Origin: Arachis hypogaea
Taxonomy: Eukaryota > Streptophyta > Magnoliopsida > Fabales > Fabaceae
Direction of reading: 5' to 3'
DNA length: 64,000 bases
Assembly (NCBI RefSeq): GCF_003086295.3
Contig: NC_092038.1
Coordinates: forward strand, 131,863,132-131,927,131
Part shown: positions 1 through 12,800 of the stretch, piece after piece
Layout: each line of letters opens with the position of its first letter
Position numbering within the stretch: position 1 is the stretch's first letter
Program-made: the position numbers and the translations under genes
The notes under the pieces: model-generated
What the model was told of the DNA's origin: nothing
The model's input: the letters and a program-made list of their open reading frames with translations, nothing else
The model's database searches: none

Positions 1-2197
1 CAACAAGCATCAAGAATTCCAGCACCTAGCTCTAGAAAGGGAGTTGGAAAACAACTCAAGGGACTACAATCCTTTTTTCCACCGGTAGCAACACCTGGTG
101 CTCAACCAAGTATTGAAAGTGTTCTCCAAAGCAAAGAAATTATGGAGAAGTGTGATATTGCTATTGCAAGATGGATGATGGATGCCTCTGTGCCATTCAA
201 TGCGGTTAATTCAGCTTATTATCAGCCGATGATCGATGCTATCGCAAATATGGGTGCAGGGTATAAAGGGCCAAATTACCAAAGAGTTCGGGGATATTTG
301 TTGAGTAAATTGGTTGAAGATGTAAAGAAGATGATTGAAGGTTATCGTGTGATTTGGAAACAAACTGGATGTACTATCATGGCTGATGGATGGACTGATC
401 GTTGTAGGCGTACTTTAATTAATTTCTTGGTTTATTGCCCTAAAGGAACTATTTTCCTAAAGTCAGTTGATGCTTCTCATATCTTGAAAACTGCTGAGGC
501 TTTGTTTAAGTTGCTTAGGGATGTTGTGTTATTTGTTGGTCCTGAGAATGTTGTACATGTAGTGACGGATAATGCTGCAAATTACGTTGCTACTGGAAGG
601 TTGTTGGAATCAGAGTTTCCTAGATTGTATTGGTCTCCTTGTGCAACACATTGTATTAATCTGATGTTGCAGGATATTGGAAAGTTTGTGGAAGTGACTG
701 AAACTGTGTCACAAGCTTCAATGATTACGAAGTATATCTATAATCACTGTCATCCTTTGTACTTGATGAGGCAGTTCACAGGCGGCCGAGAAATACTTCG
801 TCCAGCTCCAACTCGATTCGCCACTAATTTCATTGCTTTACAAAGTATTTTGGCTCAAAAGGATGTATTGAGAGCTATGGTGACATCTAGAGAATGGACA
901 AGTTCAACTTACTCTAAAGAAGCCAAAGCAAAAAAGTTTGTGGATCAAGTCTTAGATTCTAAATTTTGGAATCAATGCACTGATATTGTTAAGCTTACGG
1001 AGCCACTTGTTCATGTATTGCGTATTGTGGATAGTGAAGATAGAGCTGCAATGGGTTTCCTTTATCAAGCTATGTATAAGGCTAGGGAAGACATGGTGAA
1101 GAGGTTTCAAAAAAGAAAGAGAGTTGTTGAACCTTATTTGAAGATTTTAGATTCACGTTGGGATTTACAACTTAAAAGAAACCTTCATGCTGCTGGTTAT
1201 TGGTTAAATCCAGCTTTTCGATTTAATTCTGCAGAATTTGACAAGCACAAAGAAACAATTTCTGGCCTATTAGATGTGATTGAGAGATATGCTTACGGTG
1301 ATGCTGATTTGATTACTAAATTGACAAGTGAGAAGAGAATCTTTAAGAATGCTGAAGGAGACTTTGGGAGACAGTCTGCAATACGTGAGCGAAGCACAGT
1401 GATGCCTGGTAAATTTTGTATTAAAATTAGTTTTTTATGATTTTGATATGTTTAAGATTTGATTTTTATGATTGTGATTGTTTTCTTTTTATGTTAAGAT
1501 CAATGGTGAGAATCTTATGGATGTGGAGCACCAAACCTGCAAAAGTTAGCAATTCGTGTTTTGAGTCAAACTTGCAGTTCTTCAGGTTGTGAGCGTAACT
1601 GGAGCATTTTTGAACACATTCACTCAAAGAAAAGGAATCGGTTAGAGCATCAAAAGCTTAATGATCTTGTTTATGTTCATTACAACTTAAGGCTACAACA
1701 AAGGTACTTTTTATTATTCTTTCTTGAAGGCATTATTTAAAATTTTTAGTCATAATAAGAATAATCAAGTTAATTGATAACATAAGAACCGAATGAGAAA
1801 GCAAAGTTATGATCCAATTTGTCTTGATGCATTTGAGGATCATTCGGAATGGATAATGGAAGATTCACCACCATTTTTAACTCCTGAAGAAGTTGATGCT
1901 TTGCAGAATGATCTTGCAAATATGTCTCTTCAATCAGGTTTAGATGATTTGGGTATGTTGTTGTTAGGGATGATTTTGTAATGCTTTAACCAAATATTTT
2001 GCCTTATTATTGATTATGATTTGTGAAACATTATTGAAATGCTAGATGAATTGAATCTGGAAGAAGATCGAGATGATGGTGAAGCTAATAATACTTCTGT
2101 GGAAAATGCAAATCAGAATGAAACCAATCAACATGTAGCTCCAGATTTGTCAGATGAAGAAAGATATCCAGACTTTGAAGTTACTCCTTGGATATAA
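1..2197 (+). pseudogene. hAT-superfamily transposase (DUF659 type), 5' end outside window, broken
   Basis: The reading frame is open from base 1, so the N-terminus (normally a BED zinc finger) lies left of the window. The first visible ATG (142) is internal. The part from about 230 to 700 is a DUF659/hAT catalytic region: DGWTD near 385-400 and VTDNAANY near 565-590 carry the expected acidic residues. A GT donor follows MPG at about 1407. The next exon (about 1500-1703) encodes the hAT C-terminal dimerisation domain (GCERNWSIFEHIHSKKRNRL). Its start has TGG TGA where WW is expected, a nonsense codon at 1507-1509. Two further acidic exons (about 1786-1950 and 2045-2197) end in a TAA. Exon limits are inferred from GT/AG positions. 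The nonsense codon makes this copy unlikely to encode an active transposase. Confidence 0.85.
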
Positions 2198-2507
2198 TCC
2201 ATGAATTGTTATTTTAATTATGTTAAATTGAGTTGTTCATGTAATAGACTAATAGTACTAAATTTTATGTTTATTCTCGTATTACTACTTATTTTTAAGA
2301 TTTGAGATTTAATCATTTAATGTTTATTAAAATGTTATTGGAGATATATTTTTTAAATGTTAATTTTTAAGTTTTTAGCTATTTTATACATTTTACTTAT
2401 GTGGGACCGGGTTAACCGGTTCAACCAGTGACCCACCGGTTGAACCAGTGACCCAGTGACTCAGTAGCCTGACCGGTTCGATCACCGGTTCAATTCTGAC
2501 AACTATG
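1..2507 (+). mobile_element. hAT DNA transposon, right part (left end outside window)
   Basis: Downstream of the transposase, 2402-2507 is a subterminal block rich in ACCGGTT motifs in both orientations, ending CTGACAACTATG. Read inward this is CATAGTTGTCAG, a typical plant hAT terminus. The flanking DNA starts immediately as a copy of the 0.97-kb tandem repeat (aactacac...). The element therefore appears to have inserted in that repeat, with a predicted 8-bp target duplication aactacac. The left copy cannot be checked in this window. Confidence 0.75.
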
Positions 2508-4678
2508 AACTACACTCTTAAAAATGATGAGATTTAAGCTATACTCTTAAAAATATTAAGAAAAAGAAGTATATACAAAGAAGCACGTATGTATGTGTGA
2601 GTGAGTGAGATTTACAAATCACAAAGAGAATTTGTAACGGTGGTGGAATTATTAGCTTGTCATATTTTGATATGTGAATTAAAAATCTTTATATAATATG
2701 TATAATGTATTCAAAATTTTAACGTGATAATACTAATGGTTCAATAACATCATGTAATTAGTATGAAAATATTTTAGAAACTATTTACAAGTATAAATTA
2801 ATTTTAGTATATAGTCAATTTTGAACATACCAATAATATGATTGAAATAGTTATTATTTAAATTGAATTGAATTATCTCTATTAATTTTTTTTAAAAGTT
2901 TTGAATTTTGAAAATAATCTTTTTTCTTAATTAATAGTTATGTGGTGTAATATATCTCTGTGTGCGTACGTGCGTGAGCATTTAACGAAGAAAAAAGAAG
3001 ATCAATATTTTAACAAAAGTAATAATTAATCTCCTAAAAGAAAGAAAACAGAAAAATAAACTTATTTTTTATGTCATAAATATTATAATAAAAAAATTGT
3101 TCAAATTGAGTGAGAGATAATCAATATTTGTTTATAACTTTGGTTTTTTTTAATTCTTTTTTTTCTTTCAGTTTGTTTCTTATGCCAACATTTAATTTTC
3201 TCTTTTTTTGTCAAGTACAAAGTACATAAAATTTTAAAATTAAATTTTGAATTGAAAAAAGCAATCATTTCTCTTTGCTTCAAAATAAATTTATTTAATT
3301 TTGTCTGTTTTTTGTGAAATTATAAGTGTTATTTGATTGTTGATACTATGTTTTGTGATTTAATTAAATCCTATTGTAATGTCAGAGATTCAGGTTAAAT
3401 TATGAAGTGTAAACATTTCTAAAAATTAAGAATTTAATAGAATTTGAATTCTGCTTATAATTTTTAAGATGAGTTTTAAACTACACTCTTAAAAATGATG
3501 AGATTTAAGCTATACTCTTAAAAATATTAAGAACAAGAAGTATATACAAAGTAGCACATATGTATGTGTGAGTGAGTGAAATTTTCAAATCACAAAGAGA
3601 ATTTGTAACGGTGGTGGAATTATCAGCTTATCATATTTTGATATGTGAATTAAAAATCTTTATATAATATATATAATGTATTCAAAATTTTAACATGATA
3701 ATACTAATGGTTCAATAACATTACGTAATTAGTATGAAAATATTTTAGAAACTATTTACAAGTATAAATTAATTTTAGTATATAGTCAATTTGGAACATA
3801 CCAATAATATGATTGAAATAGTTATTATTTAAATTGAATTGAATTATCTCTATTAATTTTTTTTAAAAGTTTTGAATTTTGAAAATAATCTTTTTTCTTA
3901 ATTAATAGTTATATGGTGTAATATATCTCTGTGTGCGTGCATGTGTGAGCATTTAACGAAGAAAAAAGAAGATCAATATTTTAACAAAAGTAATAATTAA
4001 TCTTCTAAAAGGAAGAAGACATAAAAATAAACTTATTTTTTATGTCATAAATATTATAATAAAAAAATTTTTCAAATTGAGAGAGAGATAATCAATATTT
4101 GTTTATAACTTTGGCTTTTTTTTTAATTCTTTTTTTTTCCTTCGGTTTGTTTCTCATGCCAACATTTAATTTTCTCTTTTTTTGTCAAGTACAAAGTATA
4201 TAAAATTTCAAAATTAAATTTTGAATTGGAAAAAGCAATCATTTCTCTTTGCTTCAAAATAAATTTATTTAATTTTGTCTGTTGTTTGTGAAATTATAAG
4301 TGCTATTTGATTGTTGATACTATGTTTTGTGATTTAATTAAATCCTATTGTAATGTCAGAGATTCAGGTTAAATTATGAAGTGTAAACATTTCTAAAAGT
4401 TAAGAATTTAATAGAATTTGAATTCTGCTTACAATTTTCAAGATGAGTTTTAAACTACACTCTTAAAAATTATGAGATTTAAGCTATACTCTTAAAAATA
4501 TTAAGAAAAAGAAGTATATACAAAGCAGCACGTATGTATGTGTGAGTGAGTGAGATTTACAAATCACAAAGAGAATTTGTAACGGTGGTGGAATTATCAG
4601 TTTGTCATATTTTGATATGTGAATTAAAAATCTTTATATAATATGTATAATGTATTCAAAATTTAAACATGATAATAT
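2508..4678. repeat. Tandem repeat, period about 971-974 bp, 2.2 copies
   Basis: The word aactacactctta starts at 2508, 3479 and 4453, and the sequence after each start is nearly identical through the whole unit. Units are 2508-3478, 3479-4452 and a partial third to about 4678, where similarity ends abruptly. The units are AT-rich and hold no convincing coding sequence. Differences are scattered substitutions and one-base indels. The first copy begins exactly where the hAT element ends. Confidence 0.9.
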
Positions 4679-4937
4679 TTATTGGTTTTTTTGTCTTTAA
4701 TTTTATTGGATCCAAATTATAATTAAATGCTTAAATTACGAGAAAAATACTAAAATGTAACTATGGTACTACCACAAGAAAAAAAGCAATAATTTTAAAA
4801 TATTTTGTACAGTAATCAAATCTTCAATTCTTTCTTTCTTCAACTGATGACGTTCCATTTCAAACCATTCATCAGATAAAATGAATAAGAAAGGAAAAAC
4901 TATACCATGAATAAGAAAGGAATAACTAGAAAATGGG

Positions 4938-5098
4938 CTAAAATGTCACTTGATCACCTTGTGGCATCCAAGTTGCACGAAAAGAATCTCTTCGCTTTCT
5001 GCTACTAAAGCTGTATTGATCCCTATAACCATGAAACATTTTTTTCTTGAACTTGATTCAACTGTTTGTGTGTTTCCTAGTACATGAGAACCATTCAT
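4938..5098 (-). pseudogene. GT31 beta-1,3-galactosyltransferase exon fragment, frameshifted
   Basis: On the minus strand, 5098 down to about 5007 encodes ...SSSRKKCFMVIGINTA. A one-base shift then gives FSSRKRRDSFRATWMPQGDQ before a stop at 4938. Together these match the conserved start of the plant GT31 galactosyltransferase domain (FMVIGINTAFSSRKRRDS, TWMPQG). This family adds galactose to arabinogalactan proteins or N-glycans in the Golgi. Only one exon's worth is present, and the catalytic DxD region is absent. The single-base deletion near 5007 breaks the frame. I see no neighbouring exons that clearly belong, so it is probably a dispersed fragment. The match was made from remembered family motifs. 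Confidence 0.7.
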
Positions 5099-5099
5099 A

Positions 5100-6730
5100 A
5101 AAAATTCAGAACTCTACAAAGGTAACCAAATATTCACTCCAAAGCCGATATTATCTTACTCTGTTTCCTGCAATTCGTAAGCAGTAGGGTTAGCATCAGA
5201 TTACTTTTGATAGGTATGTAAGTAAATTCATAGCAAACAAGAACAGGCTTAGCTTACCTAATGACATATTGTGTATTTGAAACTTCGACTTGACTGTAAT
5301 TAGAGTTAGACTTTACAACCTTTGAATAAAGACAAATATTATAAAAGAAATGTGTCACCATCACAGATTTTTCCCTCTAAATAACAAAACATGCAGCAAG
5401 AATTCATAAAGCCAGAGACTTAGGTATAGAAATCTAGAGTTACATAAGACAGAGAAAAAAATTTTCCTTGAACAAATCTTGACTTGCATTGCAGACTTAA
5501 TATTTAAAACAAAGTAGAGTCATTACATGACATTAGACTGTCGACAAAGCGACAGGTCAACCGTTGTGGCACAATCTTATATCAAAATTAAGCACTTTGA
5601 AATGAATAGCTTCATGCCCAAATGGATTTAACATGATGGAATATTATAACAAACTAAATCAAGTTTACCCGTCTACTACTATATACAAATCTAAAACACT
5701 AAGATCCATTAATAACATTTTAACCATTGAATTATACCAGATATAAGCGGCACAAGTAGGTAATGACAGAATTAGAGACTAGGAAAAGGGTAAGATTGAC
5801 AGACTTGCTAGATTTACATTACAATCCTTAGAGTTTAATTTGTGGAAGCAACTAAATATGTAAGGAAGAGTTGAACGTTAGACACTTGTTAATCACTTCA
5901 GCATGACATTTGAATACTATAAAATCGAACAGAGCAACAACAATGAAATTCATACCTACAGAAAAGTGTTCGACTCAGAATAAGAAAGACATCGTGGGTC
6001 TCAGTCAAAAGCTTGATTCAAGGAGTCATCAAAACATTGCCGTCTGTTTCAAAAACTGCAGCCCCTTGGTGCCTCGGGACGGCAGATCGAGCCCTCTTCC
6101 ATTCCGTGGCACGCGGTGAAGGTAATTAAAAACAAATCAAAACAATGAATAGGAGGGCTTTAGGTCTCCAGCGAAGCGAGAGGAAAGACTTTTTGATCCC
6201 CTCCTCCTCGCCAAGCCTGAAGAAAGGAGCAACCGAGACAACCAAGAACCTGGTACAGGAAGCCTACCCTCTCGGGTAGATAGGGCTCTGATCAGTATGG
6301 GGGGAGGGAATCTTTGGCACTATCGAACATACAGGTGGCCGTTTGTTTTTGTGGTGATGATAGTCATAATTTAGTGTTTTTTCAGTTGCAGATCAAACTA
6401 GAACAGCCGCAATTACCGATCGCACTGGCAGCGGATGCGTGAACGGCCATACGTAGGTAATGCAACACCCACCAGGCTATGACATGAATTCGCATCTTCG
6501 ATCAGTATCGGTTTCCGAACGTGATCCTCCGCGACGGCTCCACCACGGTGATTGTATCCATCTCCTTGCAACCTAGGGTTTCATTTTTGGGGAGATCTTT
6601 GTTTTTACTTCACCTTCCATGGATACTGCTGAACCTGGTTTTTCCTTTTTTTCCCATTCACAAAAAAAAATTCAGGTCCTTTTTGGCTACCCAATCCACT
6701 GCTGCTAAAGCCCACTTCAACAAATCCACC
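5100..6730. other. Intergenic, with an unassigned GC-richer block
   Basis: No recognisable gene. Around 6040-6580 base composition becomes more GC-rich than its surroundings. On the minus strand a short frame starts at about 6566 (MDTITVVEPSRRITFGNRY, then stop), and another open stretch lies at about 6030-6120. These could be 5' exons or remnants of an unidentified minus-strand gene. The block 6150-6320 reads like plant mitochondrial DNA. None of this is firm. Confidence 0.3.
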
Positions 6731-6741
6731 ACCTTACATTT

Positions 6742-6929
6742 TTTTTGTCAAGTGGATTGGACAACCCCCAATCCTAGGTATCACAACACACCTACACTAC
6801 ACACTCACCCACATAATATTTAAGGATTTGTATTCAACACTTGGTGCACTCACCAGGGTTTGAATCTGGATACAGCATATTAAGAAGCATATGGTTTAAC
6901 CAGTTGAGTTAAACCTCAGCTGCCACCAG
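6742..6929 (-). mobile_element. tRNA-derived SINE, about 188 bp, 9-bp target duplication
   Basis: Read on the minus strand, the head (from 6929) contains a box-A-like TTTAACTCAACTGGTTAA and, further in, a box-B-like GATTCAAACCC. This is the two-part internal RNA polymerase III promoter of tRNA-derived SINEs. The 3' end (near 6742) is a short A run. The 9-mer cttacattt flanks both sides (6733-6741 and 6930-6938), a perfect target-site duplication for a retroposed element. Family not identified. Confidence 0.8.
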
Positions 6930-6938
6930 CTTACATTT

Positions 6939-7458
6939 AAATCAAGCAAGTTTGGCTAATAGGCTCAGCCACCCTTAAGACAAACAAGCCCTGCAAAACA
7001 ACACCAGATATCAATCCCATATTCATTCAAAAGGAATATCTCTTTATCAATTTACATTTATATCATAATTTGACACATAGCCAATATTTACTAAGGAGTT
7101 GAAAGATTAAGATTTGATTTGATATCTGTATCTAACAAATATAAAAGGATAAACAAATAAATTTTATAACTAAATGAATAAACAATACATCTATACTCCA
7201 CAAGTTGTATATCAAAATTTAATAACTAGTTCAGTATAAAAAAAAGAATCCATAGATTAGAATTTAATATTATATATTGGGCGACTTCATCTTTATTGGT
7301 AATCCTTTTTATAGTGTGACATAGTAGATTAACCGCGTGTAGCTATACTTTTGGCTAGTATCTTCCCTAATTGAAATAACAACACACATCTACAGCTAAC
7401 ATCATTGTAATTAGCTATGATTTTTAAATTAGAATCTCTCAAACCATTCAAAACATAG
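6939..7458. other. AT-rich intergenic DNA
   Basis: No coding sequence, tRNA or clear repeat structure seen. Confidence 0.6.
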
Positions 7459-7466
7459 GGTATTAT

Positions 7467-8103
7467 TAGGGGTGGCAAACAGGTCTAAATCCGTCGGACC
7501 GATTCGTGTAATTCGCTAAAAAAATGGATTGGGTTGAAAAATTAGGACCGTCAAAGAGCAAAAGTACGTCTAACCCGTACCGCTTAAACTGCGGGTCTTG
7601 GCGGGGTAGGGCAAACTTTTCTGCTGGGCTTAATTTTTTTTTGCAAGGGGATATTTTCGTAATTTTTTTTCCAAAACCCAACTTGCCCCAACCCAACTTA
7701 CAAGAGTATGAAGATGAAAATTGAATGTTTTGGATTATGTTTATGTTGCATTTGAGACAATGTTTATAATTATGTTTTAGATTATGTTTATTTTGCTTTG
7801 GAGACAATATTTATAATTATGTTTTGAATGAAAACTTAGTTTATAATTATGTTTATTAGATATTTATAATTACAAAGACTTTAATATTTGTGAATACAAA
7901 AAATATAATTTTTTATGCCTTTAGAAATTATAAATTTATTCATATGGTTGTGAAATTATATATATTATTTAGTAGTTAATAGTAAAAAAAAGAGAAATTT
8001 TGGTGGGTTTAGCCCGTCAGCCCACAGTTAAGCGGGACGGGGTGGAATTCTAGGGCTGCCTCACTAAGCGGGGCATGGTGGCCTTCCCCGCTTGCCACCC
8101 TTA
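7467..8103. mobile_element. Non-autonomous hAT element (637 bp), 8-bp target duplication
   Basis: The left end TAGGGGTGGCAAAC is inverted at the right end as ...CTTGCCACCCTTA. The flanks carry the perfect 8-mer ggtattat (7459-7466 and 8104-8111), the diagnostic length for hAT insertion. The subterminal regions are GC-rich with GCGGG/CCCGC motifs in both orientations, and the middle is AT-rich without coding capacity. Confidence 0.92.
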
Positions 8104-8111
8104 GGTATTAT

Positions 8112-8898
8112 TCAATATTTACAGAATACCAAACTTGAGAACAATTAAGTAGATATTGATTTCGAATGGTGTTTTAAAACATGCAAATGGCGTATTTGCG
8201 AATAATATAATATTTGTGAATAGTACTGAATTTCGGTGCATTTTAGCATGCGCAGGCCCAGTTCAGGAGTTCACGATGCCGATCGCTTTTTTTCAGGAAG
8301 AGTCAGAAGTTTACTGGTTTATTAGAATATTCATTTGCTCCCATGTAACTTGTATTATTTGCAAAGGTGAACCCTTGTTTCTCTTGTAATTGTCTCCGTG
8401 GTGCAAGAAAGATTAGCTAGGCTAGAGAAGCTATTAATGGCTTAACTTGTCTGGGTATTTCTTTTTGTTATAGTTGACCTGCAGGCTTATTTTTTGTATG
8501 TAATAAAGGAAAAAAATGTAAAATGTGGGAAGCCAAAATCCATTAAAAAACTTCACAAAAGCTTCAGTATAAAAAAAAAAGGGAAAAAAGAAGAAGAAGA
8601 TAAGTACGATATCATTATCTAGAAGTGGGTTGTGTGAAACTCATATCTCCAAATTGCCGAACTAATGGTTTTTTATCCGAGAAATTGATTGCGGCATGCG
8701 GCAGTTGTGATGATCGATAACTGATGGTAAGCAGTTTGTTCTGTTTGATTTTTCTGTATGAAGTTATACATTATACATCGAAGTACCTTTGCATGCTTTT
8801 CTCCATCCTTTAAAATTGGTGTCACAATGTAGCGAAGCCAATAGACCCTCTATTGTGTCTATTTGTTGATCCTATGTCTCTTTATACTCGTAACCTAA
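8112..8898. other. Intergenic DNA between two transposons
   Basis: No gene recognised. Short open stretches (for example 8156-8389) have no family signature. Confidence 0.5.
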
Positions 8899-8907
8899 AT
8901 CCAATCC

Positions 8908-9129
8908 GAGTAATACCCCAAATCATTCCCTAAGAAATTTTAGACCGGACACTTTAGTCCCCAAGGATTAAAAATACCCAGATCGATCCCCAACGTTAAA
9001 TGTTGTTAGTCGTTATAGTCCTCGTCCGTCAGAAGCTAACGTCCGTTGCTGAGGTGTAGCGTTAAGTTCTCCACGTGGCTATTAAGTGCCATGTGGAGGG
9101 CAGAGGACAATTTAGTCCCTGTAGACACA
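8908..9129 (+). repeat. MULE left terminal inverted repeat
   Basis: Matches the reverse complement of about 14129-14350 with scattered differences. It includes an internal near-palindrome built on CCACGTGG...CCATGTGG. Similarity fades after tccctgta at about 9121. Confidence 0.9.
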
Positions 9130-9810
9130 AAGAGAACGACGCCATTTTAGAGGCATGGAACGCTGCATTTTGAATGGAATATTACTCTGTCTCATCGTTA
9201 CCCCTTACTCCTTCACAAGGCTTCACACAAAAAGACCTGAGACCCCAATCCCTTTTCTTCCTTTTACAGAGAATTGCCCTAATTCTCTCCACCGTCATCT
9301 CCCACCTCATATCCTACATCACCCTCAACACGCTCTCTAATCCATTTATTCTTTGTCGTTACTCTGTCATCCATGAACGTAACGTCCGTTTGCTGTACCG
9401 TAACCGCCAAAGCGTAGGAGCAAAATAGTGGGAAGGCTCGATTGTTGATCAAGCCTTAATCGCATTGACCAAGGTAACCCCGTGAAACCAAGAATGTAGT
9501 GCTCACTGCAAATATTGAAGGTGTTTATTATATTATATGGTTAATTAAATTTTGAGTAGGGATTAATATGTTTTCATTGATAATAGCAGAGTATCTTCGT
9601 AGCATAGTGTGTTCTTATTATATCATTCTATAGTTCTTATGTTTCATTGCATTGTATCTTTGTAGCCCGTGATTATACTTGAATATGTTATGATGCTTAT
9701 TTAGAATAGTTAAATAGAATACTTTATGAAATTGAAAATTAATCTTGTTTTTTTTTCTGGGTTTATGGTGTATGTAATTTATGAAATTAATATTTTTCCA
9801 CCATATATTG

Positions 9811-12800
9811 CAGATGGAGGATATGGTGGTTCATGTGTTCCACCATGGAGGCAATATTGTAAGGGATAATAAAGGTGCTATGCTATACATTGATGGAAAG
9901 GTTGAGACATTCGCTAAGATGGATATTGACCTCATTTGCTTCTTTGATCTTCAAACTCTGTTCAAAGGACTAGGATACAGTGATTACAAGACAATGTATT
10001 GGTTTGATCCTACTGCTTCAGACTTTGAATTTGGATTACACCCAATTAATGGAGATAAGGAGATAAATGAGTTGCGAGAGAATAAATAGAATAACAGGAA
10101 AACTGATGAGTTTTACTTGAACTTTGATCACCCAATAATGGACACTCCATTGGATGATTCAGAATTTGAACTTGATACAGCTGAAGGTGATGATGACTCT
10201 AGCGATGACGGGTATGAGAGCACGGAAGACGAGCCGTACAGACCACCTTCACCAGGAATGGAGGATAATAGTGAAGAAGATTGTGTAGTTGTGAGGAAGA
10301 AGACAAAGAAAAAAATAGAGAGTAAGTTAGTCTCCAAAAAGAAGGTGAGGAAGAGAAGCACAATAACAAATCCAATTGCTCCAAGGCAAACCAAAAAAGC
10401 TTATGTTTTACGAAGTGCTGGAGGAAGTTCTAGTAGACCAAATACTATTGGGCCCACAACTGTTGATGCAAGGCCTAAACCTACACCAAAAAATACTGAT
10501 CCGCCCAATTCCGGAGGACAAAAATCTGCTAAGCCCAAGGGAGGTACATCAAATTCTACTAGGCCTGTTTTTGGTGATACACATCATGAGGGGGAGAATA
10601 AAGATGAAGAGGAGGTAGAAGAGGAGGATCCTGTGTTTGATTATAAGTCTAAAACATTGTTGACACCATAGAGCTCAGAGGATGAGCGAGACAGATATGA
10701 ATGGCCACAATTTAATGAAGGTACCGAGTTTGGTCATGTTTGGTTTCAATTAGGAATGGAGTTTACAACCCTTGAGTCCTTCAACAATATATTGAAGAAT
10801 CATGTGATTTATGAAAGAAGGAGGATTAGAAACATTAAAAATGATCAGAGAAGGGTGAGGTGTGATTGCGAACATGGGGTGGAAAGGGAAAAGAAGCATA
10901 GAAAAAGAAAATCCAAAAAATAGACCACTACGGAAGAACCTAACAAGGAAAAAACTGATTAAGCTAATAATGAAATGAAAGAAGGAGAAGAAAACAGTGA
11001 TGGTAATGAGGAAGATGATGTTGCTGGTGATAATAACATTCATGAAGAAGCTGTTGTGACTAATGGGAGTAACCAAGAAGCTGTTGTGACTAATGAGAGT
11101 AACCAAGATACTGTTTTGACTAGTGAAGATAATAGTAACAAAGGTCCGAAGTGTGCACCTTGTTCCTGGCTCATCTATTGTGCTTGGAACTCTCAATTGA
11201 GAAGCTATCAAATAAATACCTATGTTCCTAATCACACATGCGGAAGAGAATTCGGGAGTAATATAGCGGACCAGAAGTGGGTTGCTAACAAGTTAGAAAA
11301 GAGGCTACAAACCCAACCTCACATGACACTCAGTGAGGCATACGACCACATCAACATAGATTACATTGTGGTTGTGAATGGAAAGATGATCTATAGAGCT
11401 CTTAAAGAGGTAAGAGATCATGTTGTTGGAAACGAAAGATCTCAACGCAATAAGCTTAGGGACTACTTGCATGAATCGCTGAGGAGTAATCTAGGAAGCA
11501 GAGCATTATTGGCTATGACTCTAATACCGCAGTCTCCTCCGTTGTTAGACAAGCTATATATATGCCTTGATGCATGTAAAAAGGGCTTTAAGGCTAGTTG
11601 TAAAAACTTGATTGGTCTTGATGGTTGTTTCTTGAAAGGATATTTTGGAGGCCAACTACTTTTAGCCGTGGGTTAAGATGCTAACAATCACTTCTATATG
11701 ATTGCGTATGCTGTGGTCAATAGCGAGACAAAAGAAAATTGGAAATGGTTCCTCACACTGCTACAAGTAGATCTTGGAGATCAGTACATCCACGGGTGGA
11801 ATTTCATATAGGATCAACAAAAGGTAGGTTTACCTTATGTTCATGCACTAGCTGCAATTCCTAGAAGAGAAGATAGAGCTGGGAGCTATGTGCATCCATT
11901 GCTTAAGCTTGGTGCAGCTAGAGCCACCTACCAAGATTGTCTCCAACTAGTTAATAGCGAGGAGTATTGGACCAAGACAACCTATGTGGCTCCAATTCCA
12001 CCTCGGATTAAAAGACCAATTGGCCGCCCTGTGCAGAAGAGGAAGAAAGACCTTTTTGAAAAGCAGTAGTCAAGTGAAACCAAAACGAGAAGGACTTTTA
12101 GAGTCACATGTAGCAAATGTCGAGAGTCTGGTCAAAACCACAAGACATGTAAAGGTCCACCTACTCCAAACAGAAGAGCTTCTACAAGGAACTCATCAAG
12201 AGCCAATGCTGCAACAACTAATCAAGCGGCAGAAGAGATTCATGTGTCTAAATCAGCTCCACAAGAACAGATAACATGACTGTTTTATACTCATCAGGTT
12301 GCTATTCGAGAGGATCTTATTGGTACCTTAAAAATTCTTTAGGGATTGCTTTGGTTATTTTAAAAACTGTTAGGGACTGAACTGTCTTTTTCAGAACTGG
12401 GTAGGGATTAATTCTGGATAATCATTGGTTTCAGGCTGGTGCTTCTGAAATTGCTCATTCTCAAGTACCTTCAACCTTTCCAGGACCATCAATAACAAAC
12501 ATGTTTAGTGAGTTTTAACAAAATCTTTACAATTGTTGCAAAGAAACTTAACCATGCTATCATTCATTTCTTGTTTGGTAATCTGCAAAACACTGGAACA
12601 GTGCCACAAACCATTTGGAATGGACTTAATGCTCAAACCACTACAAGAGCAAAGCAGCCTATTATGAGGCCACCTCACATAGTGAATCCACCAATTTAGT
12701 CAAGCACCCCACCACCAATTCAACCACATCAAATCCTTTAAGGCATCTCACAAGAAACAATGTCTACTACAAGTAAGGGAACTGCTTCAAGGATGTTCCA

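Noticed and set aside
10128..10394. Antisense Ser/Phe-rich ORFs in the MULE
   Set aside because: Complement of the acidic linker of the transposase.
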